A stretch of DNA of 64,000 nt from Smittia aterrima (GCA_033063855.1 CP093830.1:6820854-6884853); one strand, 5' to 3'; counted from the stretch's first letter, positions 21,801 to 35,700 are shown. Numbers and translations are program-made. The notes: generated by a model from the sequence alone, not told the origin.

Positions 21801-24800
21801 ATGGACGAAATAAATTGACAATCAAATAAACATGAATGACGTTTGATACACAAGACGATCGTCCAATGTGAGACACAAATTAATTTAAGAGTTTATCGGA
21901 CTTTATTACATTCAAAAGGGGTCTTCGTCTTCATTGCGCAATAATGAACTCCACGACTTTAGGATGTCATTGAAAGTTGCTACTTCATAAATTTATTACC
22001 ACGAAGAAGAAACTTTCTCGTCATTTTTTTCCCTCACGAAAACGATTCACAAGAGAAAGAGAAGTTTTATGAATTTTAATACAAGGATCTCAATGAGCGA
22101 TGCAACGCTCGCTTGACATTGCAATATGCTGCCCCGCCACTCACAGGGAATGATGGTTATTTTAAGCGCATAATTTTCCACTTCCCTTTATTTTCCAATT
22201 ACAATTTACAAAGCCCGAGGCTTTGTTATTCAACCGCGAACGGTTTCCCCGAACGTAAAGTAAATTTGTTGATAGCAATCAGCTTATCGTTGATTATAAA
22301 AGAATATCAGAAGAGTCGTGAATAATTGACACGATGATGCTAATTGAGCTTAAATAATTTTCGTGTTGTCTGCGAGTTTATTTCGTAGATCTAAACTTTT
22401 TATTTTTCAAAACAACTTCTGAGAATCTGATGAAGAAGTTGAAGAGTAAAAATAAACATTTTGTTTACAAGTAAATCAACGAATGGTTATGACTTCTAAA
22501 GCGGTCAAGATTTGTCATAATTGAAGCTGCAGTTGCTTGTTTTAGAATTCTTAGGAAAAGATTTCTTCGTCTGTTTTTTTCTGCTTTGACTGCAGGCCAA
22601 CCTGATGACACATTTTCTTTCCTAAGCGCAAGGTTTTCTCATTGTTTGTGTTGGAAAGACGAAGAAACAAGAGTGATAACAGCTCTTGCCACTTTCCGTG
22701 ACGTTAAGTTTTCTCCGACTTTAAAATTTGTTGTGCATGAGCGAAGAAAAGGAGAGAACCTTCTTTAGTCTTCGTAGCAGAAAACTTTCTATTATTTCTT
22801 TACTTCACTGTACAGTTTTAGACGTCGTCAATAGAAACATCATTCCGCTCATCGATTCAAGAAGTACCGTTCACATCAAAGTTTCCACCTTCAGCATGAC
22901 ATTCAGAAACCTGAAAAGCACTTCGATTCAAAGCTTTTGTTATTCGGAGAAAACTTTTTTTACTCCAGTCACGGTGATTGGCAGTTCCGAACTTTTCTAC
23001 TTCAAAGAGAAGTTCTCAATCATTCTCGACATTTCTTTCTTGGGAAATTGATGAAATATATTCAGAGGAAGATAAATTGCATTCTCAATAAAGATTTGTA
23101 AAAAACAAATTGTTCAAAAAGATTCTTACGAGTTGTAATTGCAATTAGCGTTCGTAATTTGTTTAAACAACTCGACCTTGTTTGGCATTCAACAGCTAAT
23201 CAAATTTCCAATTTCCAATTGAGTTGTTGAACATTTCAAGTTGAAATTTAATAAACGCTAATTGATGGAATCATTGCCAAGCCAACATCGTAATTTGAGG
23301 TTCTCGAAATGACTTTCTATAGCTAATAGATATCGATTTGTAATTCGAGTAGATCTCCTTTAAATTTTCAAGAGAAAGTTTGTTGTTAAGCTTCGATATT
23401 TTTATCGCTTCGTGGTTGGAAAGCTTCCTTTTTAAAACAAAACAAAAAACTATTTCTGTTATCGACAACCAGCAAGTTAACGTTAAAAGTTCTTTTTTTT
23501 TGTTCGTTTGTCGATTGAATTTATTGAGCTTTTTTCGTTGTTCAATCGTTTTTTGTTTGTTCAGTCGATAGCAAATAAAAGTGCGAGAGCACGCAGGAGA
23601 TTTTTCTTTTATCCGGATATCCTACTGTGAACCGCGACTCATCGACTCCGACAAATATTTTATTTCACCGCTCACTAAGCTAGCTGAAAGGTTATTTTCC
23701 TGCGGATTTTGTGAGCTTGTAAAAAGTGGATTCTCTCTCGCTGTTAATTATTTGATTTACGAGTTGCAAGCTTATCAGCGCAGCGGAACATAAATTTCTG
23801 CATAATAAATTCAGCAATATTAGACACGATGCTGCAGTTCAGTTGTTATTAAAGATTGCGATTCAGTTGTTTCGCCTTCAGACACATTCACTCGAAAGAG
23901 CAGAATTTTCCATGTTTTTTACTGCAGCTTCGTTTGACAATAAGAAACTTAAAGATTCGTTTGTTTGCGAGACTTTTTAATCGAAACATTTCAACAAGAC
24001 CACCCAGGAGAACAATTTCCGAGTAGTCAACGCTTTCACACAACAATAAATAACTTTTAATCTCACGATAAGTTTCATGAAATTATAATTTAATGTGGTG
24101 CGCCCTGAAGTGTAATCGTTTTACGGAATGTGTTAAGGTTTCAGCTTTGGAGATGATCTGAAGTCCTTTAGGACGATTTCAACAACTGGCCTTATCGCTC
24201 TTGAATTTTTCTTTTATAAATAGAAAATTCTCATTTAGTTGTCAAGACGCGCGAGACGACGAATAATGTTTGCCATGACGTTAGCTAAAGCAATTCAAAC
24301 TCGGGATATTAAAAAGTATTGATTCCATTTCCCTTCATTTCGCGAATAATTTTTGTTGACTTGTTTTCGATATTTTTACTGAGATTTTGTTTGAACCTTT
24401 CCTAAGCATTTTGGAGATGAAATGATATGAGAAAGGAGCAAAAAAATAAATTGCGAAATTCCTTTTGCGGGAACCTTTCTCATCGCGCACTTGTTGCATG
24501 GCGGGGGTGAAAGACACGGGAGAGTAAGCAACGAGCACCTTTTTCTGACTCTAATAGCTCAATCTTTTGGAAGATTACGTGGAAGTATTTGAAGGAAAGG
24601 AAGAAAAGCTTCGGGAAAGCTCTCCCTCGAGTGTTGTTATCAAAGTTTTACAGAAACATTTTCGACCGCCTACTTGGCTTTTAAAGAACTTTTCCTGCCA
24701 TCGCTCGACAAACGTGTTGTCATTAAAGTGGCTTTGCCTCTCGAAATGAGCCTTCAAGAATCTTATTAAAAGGTTTTATCTTCAAAGTTCTGCTGGGAAA

Positions 24801-26334
24801 ATACGAAAAACTTCATCCAATCATTTATTCTAAATGCTTTCAGTGTTATCATCAATATCCATGGCTGCGGCGAGCGAAACCATAGTTACTCATTGAAGCT
24901 TTTCGTTCAATGTACCACGAAATATCTGAAGGCGTTCTTAATGCTATCAAGCTCTCAAGAGATTCCTGTTGTTTTTTCTTCTCTTCAAGTTTTCCAATTA
25001 TAAGCTGATAATTTAATTGCAAAGTTTTTTATTTATCAAATTTATGAAGTTTCTGTTAGGCTTCAAATAAATCAATTAAAATTACCCAATCTGACTAGCA
25101 AGCAATTTCATGGACCCCGCAGAGTGGCAAAGAAGAGACGAGGCGAGAAAAAGTTTACGATTTTTCTCTCTCTTGGGTCAACAATGGCAAAAATTAACAT
25201 TGGAAAAGAAGGAAATGTTCGTTCGTTGTCCCATCCAAAGAGAAGGAAATTAATCAGGATCGCTTGAAAGCAGAGCAAAGTTTATGTTTAGAGAAAATAA
25301 TTAAGTCTGAGCCTACGCAAATCCCTTTTAATTATAAACAGAACCGCTGTACGATAATGTTAGCGTGTTTCGAATTAATTATCGATTTCAAATCAAACGT
25401 CAACAAATCTTCTTATCAACGGATTGATTCGCTTGGGGATAGCTCCGATGGATTTGACTAAATCTTTTCGCTCAAGGCATTAACGAAATCTTTTGTGATG
25501 ATTTGAAATTTATTTTATTTGGAATTTTCTAGATTTTCCTTCGTCGAAGTTGATCAAGATATCGACTAACCTTCGTGAGTTTCTTGCATCGACGTCTTAT
25601 CTTTGCAACTCCCCGGTCAGCCTCCAATGAAAGACGTTTCGATTCATCGGCCATGCCGATAAGTCTTGGCTCAGTTTCCCTTTTCATTCAACTCGTAGAA
25701 CCATTTGCCCTTGAACTTAAAATAAAATCTAAGTGGCTTCAGCGCGAAGGAGAATCTCTTACAAAGTAAGTGAAATTATTTTCGTTTCTTTGTCTGATGG
25801 ATCGACTTCAAAGCTTTTGAACTTGTGATGTGACTTTTTTTTAAAAGGAAAATCTAGAAATAGAAAAGTCTTTTGAATACGCGTCAAAATTTGATTGCAA
25901 TTCGCTGAACTTTATCCTCTTCGGAAGAAAAAGATTATTTAATAAATTTGAAATCAAAATTGAGTTAATTATTTCTAAAAAAAAAGTTTTCACCTTTTGC
26001 CCTTTGACATTTATTTTCATTGGATTCGATGTCAGATTTCGTTGAAATCAAAGTCAATTGCGTATTTACAAAACATTTCAGCTTTTTTTCGAGATAATTT
26101 TTAAAGTTGCTTTGAGACTTTACATTTTAAAATTGACTGGAACTTTTTTGTCTTGTTTAAGTTGCGACTAATGAATTGTTTGAAAAAGGAGGTAAAATTA
26201 GAGATCCCTTTGAAATAAAAATCCAACTAATTTCTAATTTCATTATCAACTCATTCGATCACAAGAAAATTCAACGAAGATTTACAAAAAGCATTCTATT
26301 CTACTTTTAATTGTTAAACATTTTCTTTCTTCAT
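18871..26334. other. Long intergenic region (about 7.5 kb), no gene seen
   Basis: The sequence is AT-rich with many C/T and A/G tracts. Open frames on both strands stay near or below 107 codons and show no motif I recognise, and I found no splice-linked set of exons, tRNA or terminal repeats. It may hold regulatory DNA for neighbouring genes. Confidence 0.45.
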
Positions 26335-28356
26335 TCAAACAGACCTTGTTTTGTAAAAAGCCTTTAAAACATATTTCATGATAAGAAAGTTCATGAATGT
26401 TGCGATCCATTCCACGACGAACGCCGCAACTGACAGTAACAAACTTGAAGTCCAAATAACAAATCCAGCTTCAAGCATTTTCAAATTTAAAACTTTCGGG
26501 CTCTCGTGTTTTCTGAATCGCTTTAGATTCAATGATGGGAATTGAGTGCTGTCGCGGTCTTCTCCGTTTGGATGCCACAAGATTCCATTTGTGAAAATCT
26601 GCTGCAGTTTGTAATCAATGGTTTCAAAGAAAAGATGATGTCGCGGAAATTTGAACCCACAAGAGACGGTGGGCAAGTCAGGCTTTTTTGTTTGTTTTAA
26701 GTGAATTTCCGGATATTTACGAAACTGTTCGTTTTCCAGAAAAAGATGCGAAGTTATTTGACAAGCTGTATGAACAGGTTCCAATATCCACTCCACAATA
26801 ATTTTGCCACTAAAAGAATCATTTTGAGTAACAAATTTAAATTTTGATCTGACAACCTTTTTGCAATTTCTGATTCCGGATACTTTTCGGTGAAATTTTC
26901 TTCCATGATGAAGCTGAAGCCGCTCTCAATCATTTCTCCAATTGTGTTTATTCCTGGTTTTTCAATATCTTTCTGCATGAACTCATACATCATCGCTTGC
27001 CACGCGGTTCGAATGATCAGGCAATAAAGAATGAAAATCATCATGAGGTATCTGGCAAAGTTTCTTTTTGGTAAAGCGACCAATGAGACTCCAAAAAAAA
27101 TCTTCAGAACGTTCAATGATGGCGTTCTGACATTTTCTCCAATGATGAAGTCTCTTGTTGATCTTCCCACGCATTTCAAAACCAGAATTACAGCAAATGC
27201 AGCCACAAAGAAAAGGAATATCAAAACCCAAGTGAAGTCGTCAAATGCCATCAAGAGCTTATCGTATTCAGAATAATACTCTGGAGGATCAGAACCCGCC
27301 ATCATTCGCGAAATTAAGTATTCAAATGGGAAAGTAATGAAGTCAATGTCCAATCCTTGTACCGATCTGGAAGATAAAAGAAAATGTTAGACACTGAATG
27401 TATCATTTCTCACGAATAACTAACGAATTATTTTTCTTGTAGCGATATCTATCTAAGGCGTTAAAACATCCGAAGGAGTTAATTACATCTACGTGTTTGT
27501 CACTTGGCGTAGAGTTCATTCGCCTTCTATTATTACGAACAAATGTTGTGTTCATGAAATGCAGAAGTGTCCAGAAAATTTCAGATCTCAATTGTATAAA
27601 ATCAAATGCTTCCGGCGATTGATGAACTGAGATTTTACATCCATGAAGATTTTCTGATTTTTTCATCGAGAAATTTTCATTCTCCCATTTTTCCTTAGTC
27701 TTCTCGAATCTGTTAAGTTCAATCAACGTCAACTCTCCACATATTTCAGGAGAGAACCAAACGAATGTCAGAAGTTTGATGAAGTTTGTTTCATCCACGA
27801 GAAAGTATTCGTATTGAATGATGTCCAGGAATTGTGAATTTAAATCCACCTCATGACGTCTTTCAAATTCTTCATTAAAAATCATTATATCGACTTCTTC
27901 TCTTATTTTGTTGTTTTCAGCCCTTTCTGCGACATCCAGTCTTAGCGAATCGATATCTGCGAAGGTAGCGTCTTGGGAGTACACGAAAAGCTGTAGCGGT
28001 TTGAAGAATTCGTTGTTTAAAAATAACTTTTGATTGAAATTCCTGACGATTGAGAAATTGCTGAAGGTCAAGAGCGTTGAAGAGTCGAGGAGAATCTTCT
28101 CAGAGTCCAATCGCAAGTTTTTTAGTTGGAAAGGCATCGCGTTCTCATTGAGATTCTCAAGAATAATTGACGTAATCGTGTCTGAGTGCATGCCATAGTT
28201 GTTGATAAACATTCTCGTTTCCAACTGAAACAAGTGGCGACTTACATTCTCAAATGCTTTCGACAGGATTTCTTGGGATGACTCAACGTTTAGGACAATT
28301 CCTTCGCACAAAACTCTTAGCAACAACGAAAATATGAAGAAAAATTTCATTTTCAA
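26335..28356 (-). pseudogene. Divergent insect ionotropic receptor (IR), with frame breaks
   Basis: IRs are glutamate-receptor-like ligand-gated channels in chemosensory neurons. The ATG at 28356 is followed by a signal peptide (MKMKFFFIFSLLLRVLCEG) and about 300 residues of N-terminal domain. A second block, 27353 to about 26820, holds transmembrane M1 (FTWVLIFLFFVAAFAVILVL), the pore loop and M2 (LVALPKRNFARYLMMIF, LIIRTAWQ). A third block in another frame, about 26835-26335, holds the second ligand-binding lobe (CGFKFPRHHLFFETIDYKL, FTNGILWHPNGE) and M3 (LLLSVAAFVVEWIATF). The first two blocks join only through a weak splice choice (donor at 27413, acceptor near 27356). Between the second and third blocks no intron fits: the frame shifts by one base near an A/T run at about 26827-26840. 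The gene is therefore a recent pseudogene or carries assembly indels. No orthologue can be named. Confidence 0.75.
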
Positions 28357-31300
28357 CTTATTTCTTCAAAGCTACCCACAAAACTGATAGAACAAAATAT
28401 TTCTGTCGATTCAATGTTCAGAAATGTTTGACATGAAAAATATTAGAATGTCTTAAAGAACCTTTAACCATCAGTGCGTGATGTATCAAAACAAATTGAA
28501 TGTCAGATTTAAACGAAGATTACGGAACTTCCTTCGAAACCAGTAAAGCCGAAGAAATTTTCTTTCAAGGTCGAAGTTCAATGCTTTAATTTACAGCTGA
28601 GAACAAAACAAGCTCACAAATTATTCTGCTCATTAATTTAATTAATGTCGACGAAAAATATTTAAGAGAAATAGTTTCACGCCAAGAATTTTCTTGTCCG
28701 AAATGGAAACATTTCATCATGACGAAGAAAAAACTTTCAATTTTATGTGAATTCCTGTTGCAATACAAACATTAAAGTAATTTATTCAACTTCTTCGGTT
28801 TTTCCGATAAAGCGATGTTGTTGCAAAACATCTGACAATATGAAGCTCGTTCGATGAAAGTGAAAATGAAAACAAATTGAACTTTTTAAGAATTCTCAAA
28901 GTTTCCCCGAAGACTTTAAGTGTTCAGGATAAAGTTATAATTTGTTTGCGATAAGCAGACGCTCTTGCTGCAATCTGCTGGAGGGGCGGAATGCGATTGT
29001 AGAATGCACAAAACGACTCTCGAGCAAATACAATTTTATTTATGATCCGTAATAATAGAAGAATCCCTCTGGAGCTTGAGCTTCGTTCTCTAACTTTCAG
29101 ATCGTAATTTCGCTCCCCTTAATGTCCACATTCGTAGAAAACACGTTCAAGCAATTTAAGTGTCACGACTTTCGAATTAAAGTATAATTCATGAGATAAG
29201 AATTAACTTTTATTGAAATATTCCGCCACTTAAACATTTATGAGCTCGTAAAAAAACTTTCCGTGTGCCATGTGTTCGTATAATTGAGTGTGAATAAAAA
29301 CTAATAAAAACACATCTTTGGAGGATTTGAAAGTTCATCTTTTATTCAAAGCCGAAAAGTAATTTTAAATCCGACCTTTCATTAGCTTAATTCAATAAAC
29401 CGCCGAGCGCTTGAAGGTGAGAGCGGCAGCAAAAGGAGCTTTCGTCTTAGGAAAACCTTTTTGTGAAATCCTTTTTGTTACGATGAATTGCGATACATCA
29501 TAAAAGCAAAGGTAATAAAACAGGATTAGGGGCGATGTAAGAAAACTGTTTTTACATCAACGAGACAAGCATAAATTAAGGTATTGCACACTTCACGGTC
29601 ATGCTGCGTCTGAAAGATTAGAATTTCTAATCAAGCCTTGAAACCCCACGCCAATGCCAAGATTAATGAAACTTTTCTTTATTTCGATTAGCATTTCGCT
29701 CACAGAACTGCCCTTGTCACTAACACTCAACCTACATCGACAGTCCTTTGTACTTTGCTAATTAATTAGAATTTGGCATTTTCGGGTTTCAGTTTGAAAG
29801 CGAGCTTCCGAATGGTTTCCTGTTAAGTTCAAAGTTCGAAAACACAGCGTAACAGATTGCGGTTATTGATGACATGGCAACAATCAGTTGAGCTCTTTCA
29901 AGTTCCAACAAATGTCGCATCAAACTCAAATTAAATTTATGTCGAAATGCATTCAGGTGGTTGTGATTAATTTCGGGATTTTCGAGCGGTTGAGAAAGGC
30001 GAGAAATATTTTCCAACGTAATTAGCTGAACAAATGTTTTAACATTAGCAGTTTTCAGAGTACACCAGGAACTCAAACAGGTTTTTGCTGCATCATCGTA
30101 ATGATGAGGTTGCGATGTAATTTATTTACATGTGCTAACGTTCCAAATCGAAATAGAAAATGTTAAATTAAATGAGAAGAGTTTTAAAGAATGGAAAGTG
30201 AGAGAGATTGAATAAACATGAAAATATTTAATTAAAACTGTGGCCGTTTGTTTTAATCTTTTGTGACTTACGAAGAATGTTGAATCTCAAATCAAAAGCA
30301 AACATTTTCTGACTAGAAATTAATTAACTTTCTCAATTGATTGTTAAACTGACTTGTCAGCTTTTGAAACTTTCTTCTCAATCATCATGAGACGAACAAT
30401 TTCGTAAAGCAAAGGTTTAGATCTGAAGTCACGTCTGAAAGCAACGTCTCGTAATAAAAACTGATCTGAATGACGGTTGAGCTGATTCGATGGCTTGACG
30501 GGATCGAAGTTGAAGATTTATTTCCGATTTGAAATTCAGTTCACGTTGCGCGGAAGGATTTTGAATAATTCACAGATTTTCAATTCTTCGCCCAATTTCA
30601 AATAGAAACAGACCGACCTAGACTTCACCTGAAGAAGTGAAAAACACTGCGTCAACCTTCCAACGACCACAGATTATTTTCTCATTCGATTTCATCAATC
30701 TCAATAAAACCGCAAATGGAAACAAATCCATTTCGGGTGTTGGGTTAGAATTCACAATAAATTCAAATTCATTGATTTACAGTCAGAGCATGTAGAGACG
30801 AAATGAAAGTTTGCACTTGAATGATTTAAGAAAATATTGGTTTGGGATTCTCATCTAATCTGATATTTCGCTTTTTTCCCAAAAGAAATTCGCTTAAAAG
30901 TTTCTTTCCGAATCGAAGAAAATCTTTTCGAACAAAATCACGATCTCAAGAAGAATTCAATTGCAACAATCTTGTGCTTATGATAGGAAATTAGGTGCAA
31001 GCTTCACTTCAAAATATTCCGACTCGATGAATCGATTTCTCAATTGAAAATGCTTTGCATAATAAATTCCTTCGCTTTGTTGTCTGTGACTTTAGGTCAA
31101 TTTGATTAACTCTCAAAGAAATATCTGATTTCAACCTTAGCACTCGGATCTAATTGAAATAATTTAGTTATAACATCTTTAAAAGACTTCGCATCAGCAG
31201 CTTAGACAATCTTGAAAAAATTCTACCAAATTATTACGAATAAGATTTATTTCCGTCCACTCTCCGTTAACACCCATTCCGTGTTCAAATTAGTTCCTCA

Positions 31301-32186
31301 TCAAGTGAATTTCTCGTAAATCGAATGCGTAGGAGAAGCAATCTCTCCATCGCCTCCCACAATATTTTATCTGGCGAAGGAAGTAAAACAGAAATCGAAT
31401 AAGAAACCACGTTTAAGCCACGTGTTAGTGTTTCCTCGGAAACGGAAGGAACTTTTTGATTGTTTATTGATAAAGTTATGATTAATCTTCGATTCACTCA
31501 AACAGATTGATTTACAATCATCATCCTCAAGGAGCCAATGAAAGTCTCAAAGGCGCTTTCTGTTCAGTCATGAATGAATGAAACGGACGAGAAGTTTTCA
31601 TATTCTCTTGCAATCGATATGAGAGCTCAGGGATTAAGGATTAAAACTTGATCATATTTTCTTTGAAATAGATATTGTCAGAGCTTACGAGTTGAGATCG
31701 TGACTTTAAAATTTATTTAAAGTCAAACAAATTTACTGAAGAAGAAGAAGAAGTTTTAATCAGTTTCAAAGGTTGCTTCATTGTAAAAGTAAAATTTTGG
31801 TAACCAAATGTTTGAACAATGTTCGAAAACAATTCCACAGAAGTCAATAGTTCTGTTTGCATTTGAAATATTTATCACACGAGACTTTGAATTATTTTCA
31901 TGAATTTTCCAGATTGTTCGATCGCAGCGAAAACAAAATCCATGGAAACTGAATCAAATTTTCTACATTTTCCGGTTTCGCGATTTCATGATTTACGCTT
32001 TATAACTTGTAACAAATCAAAATTTAATAACAAGTTTTCCCTCGTTGATAGAAGCGTCCTCTCCAACCAATTCTTCATTAAATATACCACTAACCTAACC
32101 ATGTCGAGGCCAATTAATCATAATTCGATAACGTAATAAATCCATCTAATTAAAAACTTAAAGCATCAGCTAACAAGCAAACTTTA
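28357..32186. other. Intergenic region without recognisable genes
   Basis: Short open frames only, none with a recognisable domain or splice partner. The sequence is AT-rich, with no clear repeats or RNA genes. Confidence 0.45.
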
Positions 32187-32286
32187 TCATACACGATGGC
32201 CAAACTGTGAATGGAATTTCATCACAATGGCTTCAGTTGTCGAACAATTATTTTTCAACACAAGAACTTCAAAAAAAAATGTTTTG

Positions 32287-32775
32287 TTAGCATTTGGAAT
32301 CCAGAAAATTCCCACATTTCTCGTCACTCGAGAACTCTCGAAAGTATTCAAGCGGGAAGCGATTGCATTGGTTCTCATGTTTGTATTTTAATAGCAAAAG
32401 TTTGCCATCAGCAGACGTAAGCGTTTTGAAGAGAAATATTAAAGGAATCGAGAATCGTTTAATCTGTCGATCGAGATAAATTTTCAACCTGGGGATGAAG
32501 CTCTTGAGAAATAAAATGTCAAAGTTGCTCGACATTTTACGTTCAATCATTTGCAAATGATTGTTGAAGCGAGCGACGTCAACGTCGTTGACTGGCAATA
32601 TTTCATGTAAGATGACACGGACTTTCCATGCTACTGCAAGTTTGCAACTGCGATTTGTTATCTCTGAGACTTGGAGTTGAGATAATTGACGAGTTTGTGT
32701 TCTTTGAACTTTCGTAAAACAAATTGTCAAGATCATCGTCAAGAGGAGAACGTTTTGCCAAGACGTAATTGACAT
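32287..32775 (-). CDS. Possible secreted orphan protein (or N-terminal piece of a broken receptor)
   Basis: An ATG at 32775 opens 162 codons. The first about 25 residues look like a signal peptide (MSITSWQNVLLLTMILTICF). The remainder has no repeats or membrane helix, and its few cysteines include SCKLAVAW, NQC and EKC near the end. A different minus-strand frame (32378-32187) overlaps the last third and continues with FFFEVLVLKNNCSTTE, so a one-base indel around 32300 could have cut a longer protein short. The architecture resembles the N-terminal domain of insect IRs and an IR lies 4 kb away, but I see no diagnostic motif. No family is recognised. It could also be a chance open frame. Confidence 0.35.
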   Translation of the reverse strand: MSITSWQNVLLLTMILTICFTKVQRTQTRQLSQLQVSEITNRSCKLAVAWKVRVILHEILPVNDVDVARFNNHLQMIERKMSSNFDILFLKSFIPRLKIYLDRQIKRFSIPLIFLFKTLTSADGKLLLLKYKHENQCNRFPLEYFREFSSDEKCGNFLDSKC

Positions 32776-35700
32776 TAATTATCCTTGACTTATTAGATTT
32801 CCCAACCCGGCTCGCCTTCTCATAATATTATTGAAACTGCTGGACATCATCAGGCGTCTTGAGTTATGAACTGAAGCAAGGAAATGAAAAACGTTCGGTT
32901 ATGTTTTTTATTTTTCCTCTCTCATCGCTTCAGTTAATGAAATTTCCAGCTAACTTAGTTATGGTTTGCAGTTATTGACGCTCAGCTCTTGCGAATAGCT
33001 TCGATAGTTAGTTTCTCGCAAGAGAAAAGGTTCAGTGACGCGTGAACAGACATAAATTTACAGAGCTGTGTCTTGCAATTGAAATAGACTTCAGTGCTGC
33101 CGTAAATTTAATTTCAGTTCAGTTGATTCATACATTAACATGAATCCTCTTATGCTAATGGCTTGTTTTTCTAAGCTTTAAAACATATTTTAGCATTTTA
33201 TTGTGCTCAGTGCTTCGTCTTTTTACTGAAAAATAAATTGCGACGCTTCCAGAAGCTTTATAAGGAGCGGTAAATTTTCTTTTGGCATGCAAAATGCAGA
33301 CGCAGAGGAACATATGTGAGTTGAAGTGAGTGGCCCAATTTGCTTTGATCAAAGTATATTTTAGTTAAAACATTTGCATTGCGGGAGAAAATTAATTGAA
33401 ACAAACAAGTAACCAAGGAAGTAATTTTGTTTTCGCATTGCATTTCAAATGAAAATTGTTTAAGCAAAGAATTTTTCGCAAAAAGAGTTTTTATTTGTTG
33501 AGGAATTTTCAGTGGAAATTCCTCAATCATTCAAGCTTGAAATGATTTTCAAAGGAAATCAGGAAAATGTTCCGAACATAACAATTGAAAAAGCTTCAAC
33601 ATCTTTCGGTGAGATAAACAAATCGCTTTGGGCGTAATTTCTCATTTTGCTGTCGTTTGACACAGCACAACATGACACAGCGACATAATTTACATTTTTC
33701 ACTCGCGAGAATCTAGGAAACATTTGAAATATTTTTAAAGGGGGCAATTGAGCATTGCGAGAGAGTGATCTTGTTGTCATAGAGAGAGTTAATGGAGTCC
33801 CATTGGTGACATGATACTCGCACAATCCATTTGGGGAAATTAATAAGTAATTTCAAGAATTCTTGGTTTCTCAAGCTTTTCAAACTTTAAATGATTAACC
33901 ACAAAACTTCAAGCGAGGCATCTCGCGCTACACAAAAAGCTTTTAAAATTATTCTGGAAAATTCTTTCATTAGATAATGTTTTTCACACATCGTAAAGGA
34001 AAAAAAGGAATTTTATTTAAGACACTTTAAAATTGAATAAAAGAAAGATGTGCGGGTGGAAAATATTTCATAAATCATTCAGACATTTCTAGAACGCTTG
34101 AGCCTTGAATTTACATGATAAAAGGTTAACAATCTCTCGGTGGGGTTGGAAGCTTTTTCCATCATAAATATGATTTTAGAGAGATTGAAGTACAAAGCCA
34201 GGCTCAGATGTAATCTCGTTCCGAGTAAACATTATGGATATGACGTTTGATTAGCATTGGGAACTAGCAAATATTTTCCATTTTGCTATCAAAATTGGCT
34301 TTGATTATCGTCGATTTAATTTAGGTTGACAACGAGAAACTGCTGGTCTAGCAACAGGTCAAACATGTCAACAAGAAAGAAAGGGACAGATTTATGTATG
34401 AGCCGAAGCGAAGCGAAAGTAATTTGCTAAGACGGAGAAAAATAAAATCAATAAAATCCAAAACGAAAGCTCTCGCCGCCGACTGAAATATTTCTTCTTT
34501 CCGTGTCAATATTTGCTCGTTCGAAAATATTTTCCTCTGATTTTTGGCGAACATTGAAGATTTATTGGCGGAAACATTTCTCAAGATTTTTTTTTGTTTT
34601 TCGAGCTTAGCGGAAATCGGCAATAAATCGTTCGAACAGATGCACCTCCGCTCAATGAAGCGCTCAAGTTTCCGCATCCATCAAACTTTTTGCTGCTTGC
34701 CATGAGCTTCAACTGCGGATATTGTTTATTTAGTCAGTCTGATCATGTCCCATTTCAAGGGGGACTTTCAAAAGTTTCGAAACTGGATCATCTTGGAGAA
34801 AAGTTTTCGTCGTTTCCCTTCAGGTCAATGAAAATTGAAGTTTGAAAGTTGATAAGTTGATTGAAAACTTCAGATCAAACTGATGAAAAGTCCCACTGAA
34901 AAATGAAATATTTTAAATTTAATTGCACAATAAAATATCGTTTAGTTCGAGCCAGATTCTCATTATTGCAATAATGGGAAAACTGACGTGAATGAATTGT
35001 GTAATAAAAGTTTTATTATGAAACATAATGAAATGAGAGAAGCATATTTGAAAAAATGTTGGCGTTGCTATTGCATTGAAACTCTCAATTTGGGAGACGA
35101 ATTGAGATCTCACACCTGTTTGTTGAGAACAAAAGTTTGAGTTCTAATTAACTCTTTGACAGCTTTGTCTTTCTGGAGAAGTAGTTTTGAATGTCAAAGT
35201 TTAAATTAATTACTTTTCAAATGAATATGATTAAACAAGATTATCATCATCATTAATTAAGGAAATTTCCAAGTTTAGCTTTGTTTCTAATTTCATCTCA
35301 GCTTTTGTTAATTTTCTCCATCTTTCAACATTACTCCGCATCGCTCAACTATTTTATAATTCAAAGTAGATTATCATTCGTCTTGAAACTGTGGCTTCGC
35401 TTCAAGTGTTTCTTCAGGTGCTTCAACGACAGATGAGTCGCGGCGCTTTAAATCTTGAAATCAAGATTACTGTGAGAAATGTTTTCCAGACGAAGACAAA
35501 TTTTCTGCTCCCAAGAGCGACACTTCATGAAGCGAATTCGACGTGAAATGAAAATCCGTAATGCGCAACTAATGACAAATTAATCTCTGCCGACGGGGAA
35601 CGCTGTTATTTCACGTAATCAAACTTTTTTCAATTGAGGTTCATTCGGTGAAGGCTTAGAGAGCAACTTCGCTGGCAGTTTCATTAATTAACAGAAAAAA

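Noticed and set aside
22728..23051. 107-codon plus-strand frame in the long intergenic region
   Set aside because: Composition matches the surrounding AT-rich sequence, with no domain and no splice signals that make sense.
31738..31754. GAA trinucleotide run
   Set aside because: Only about five units; an ordinary short microsatellite.
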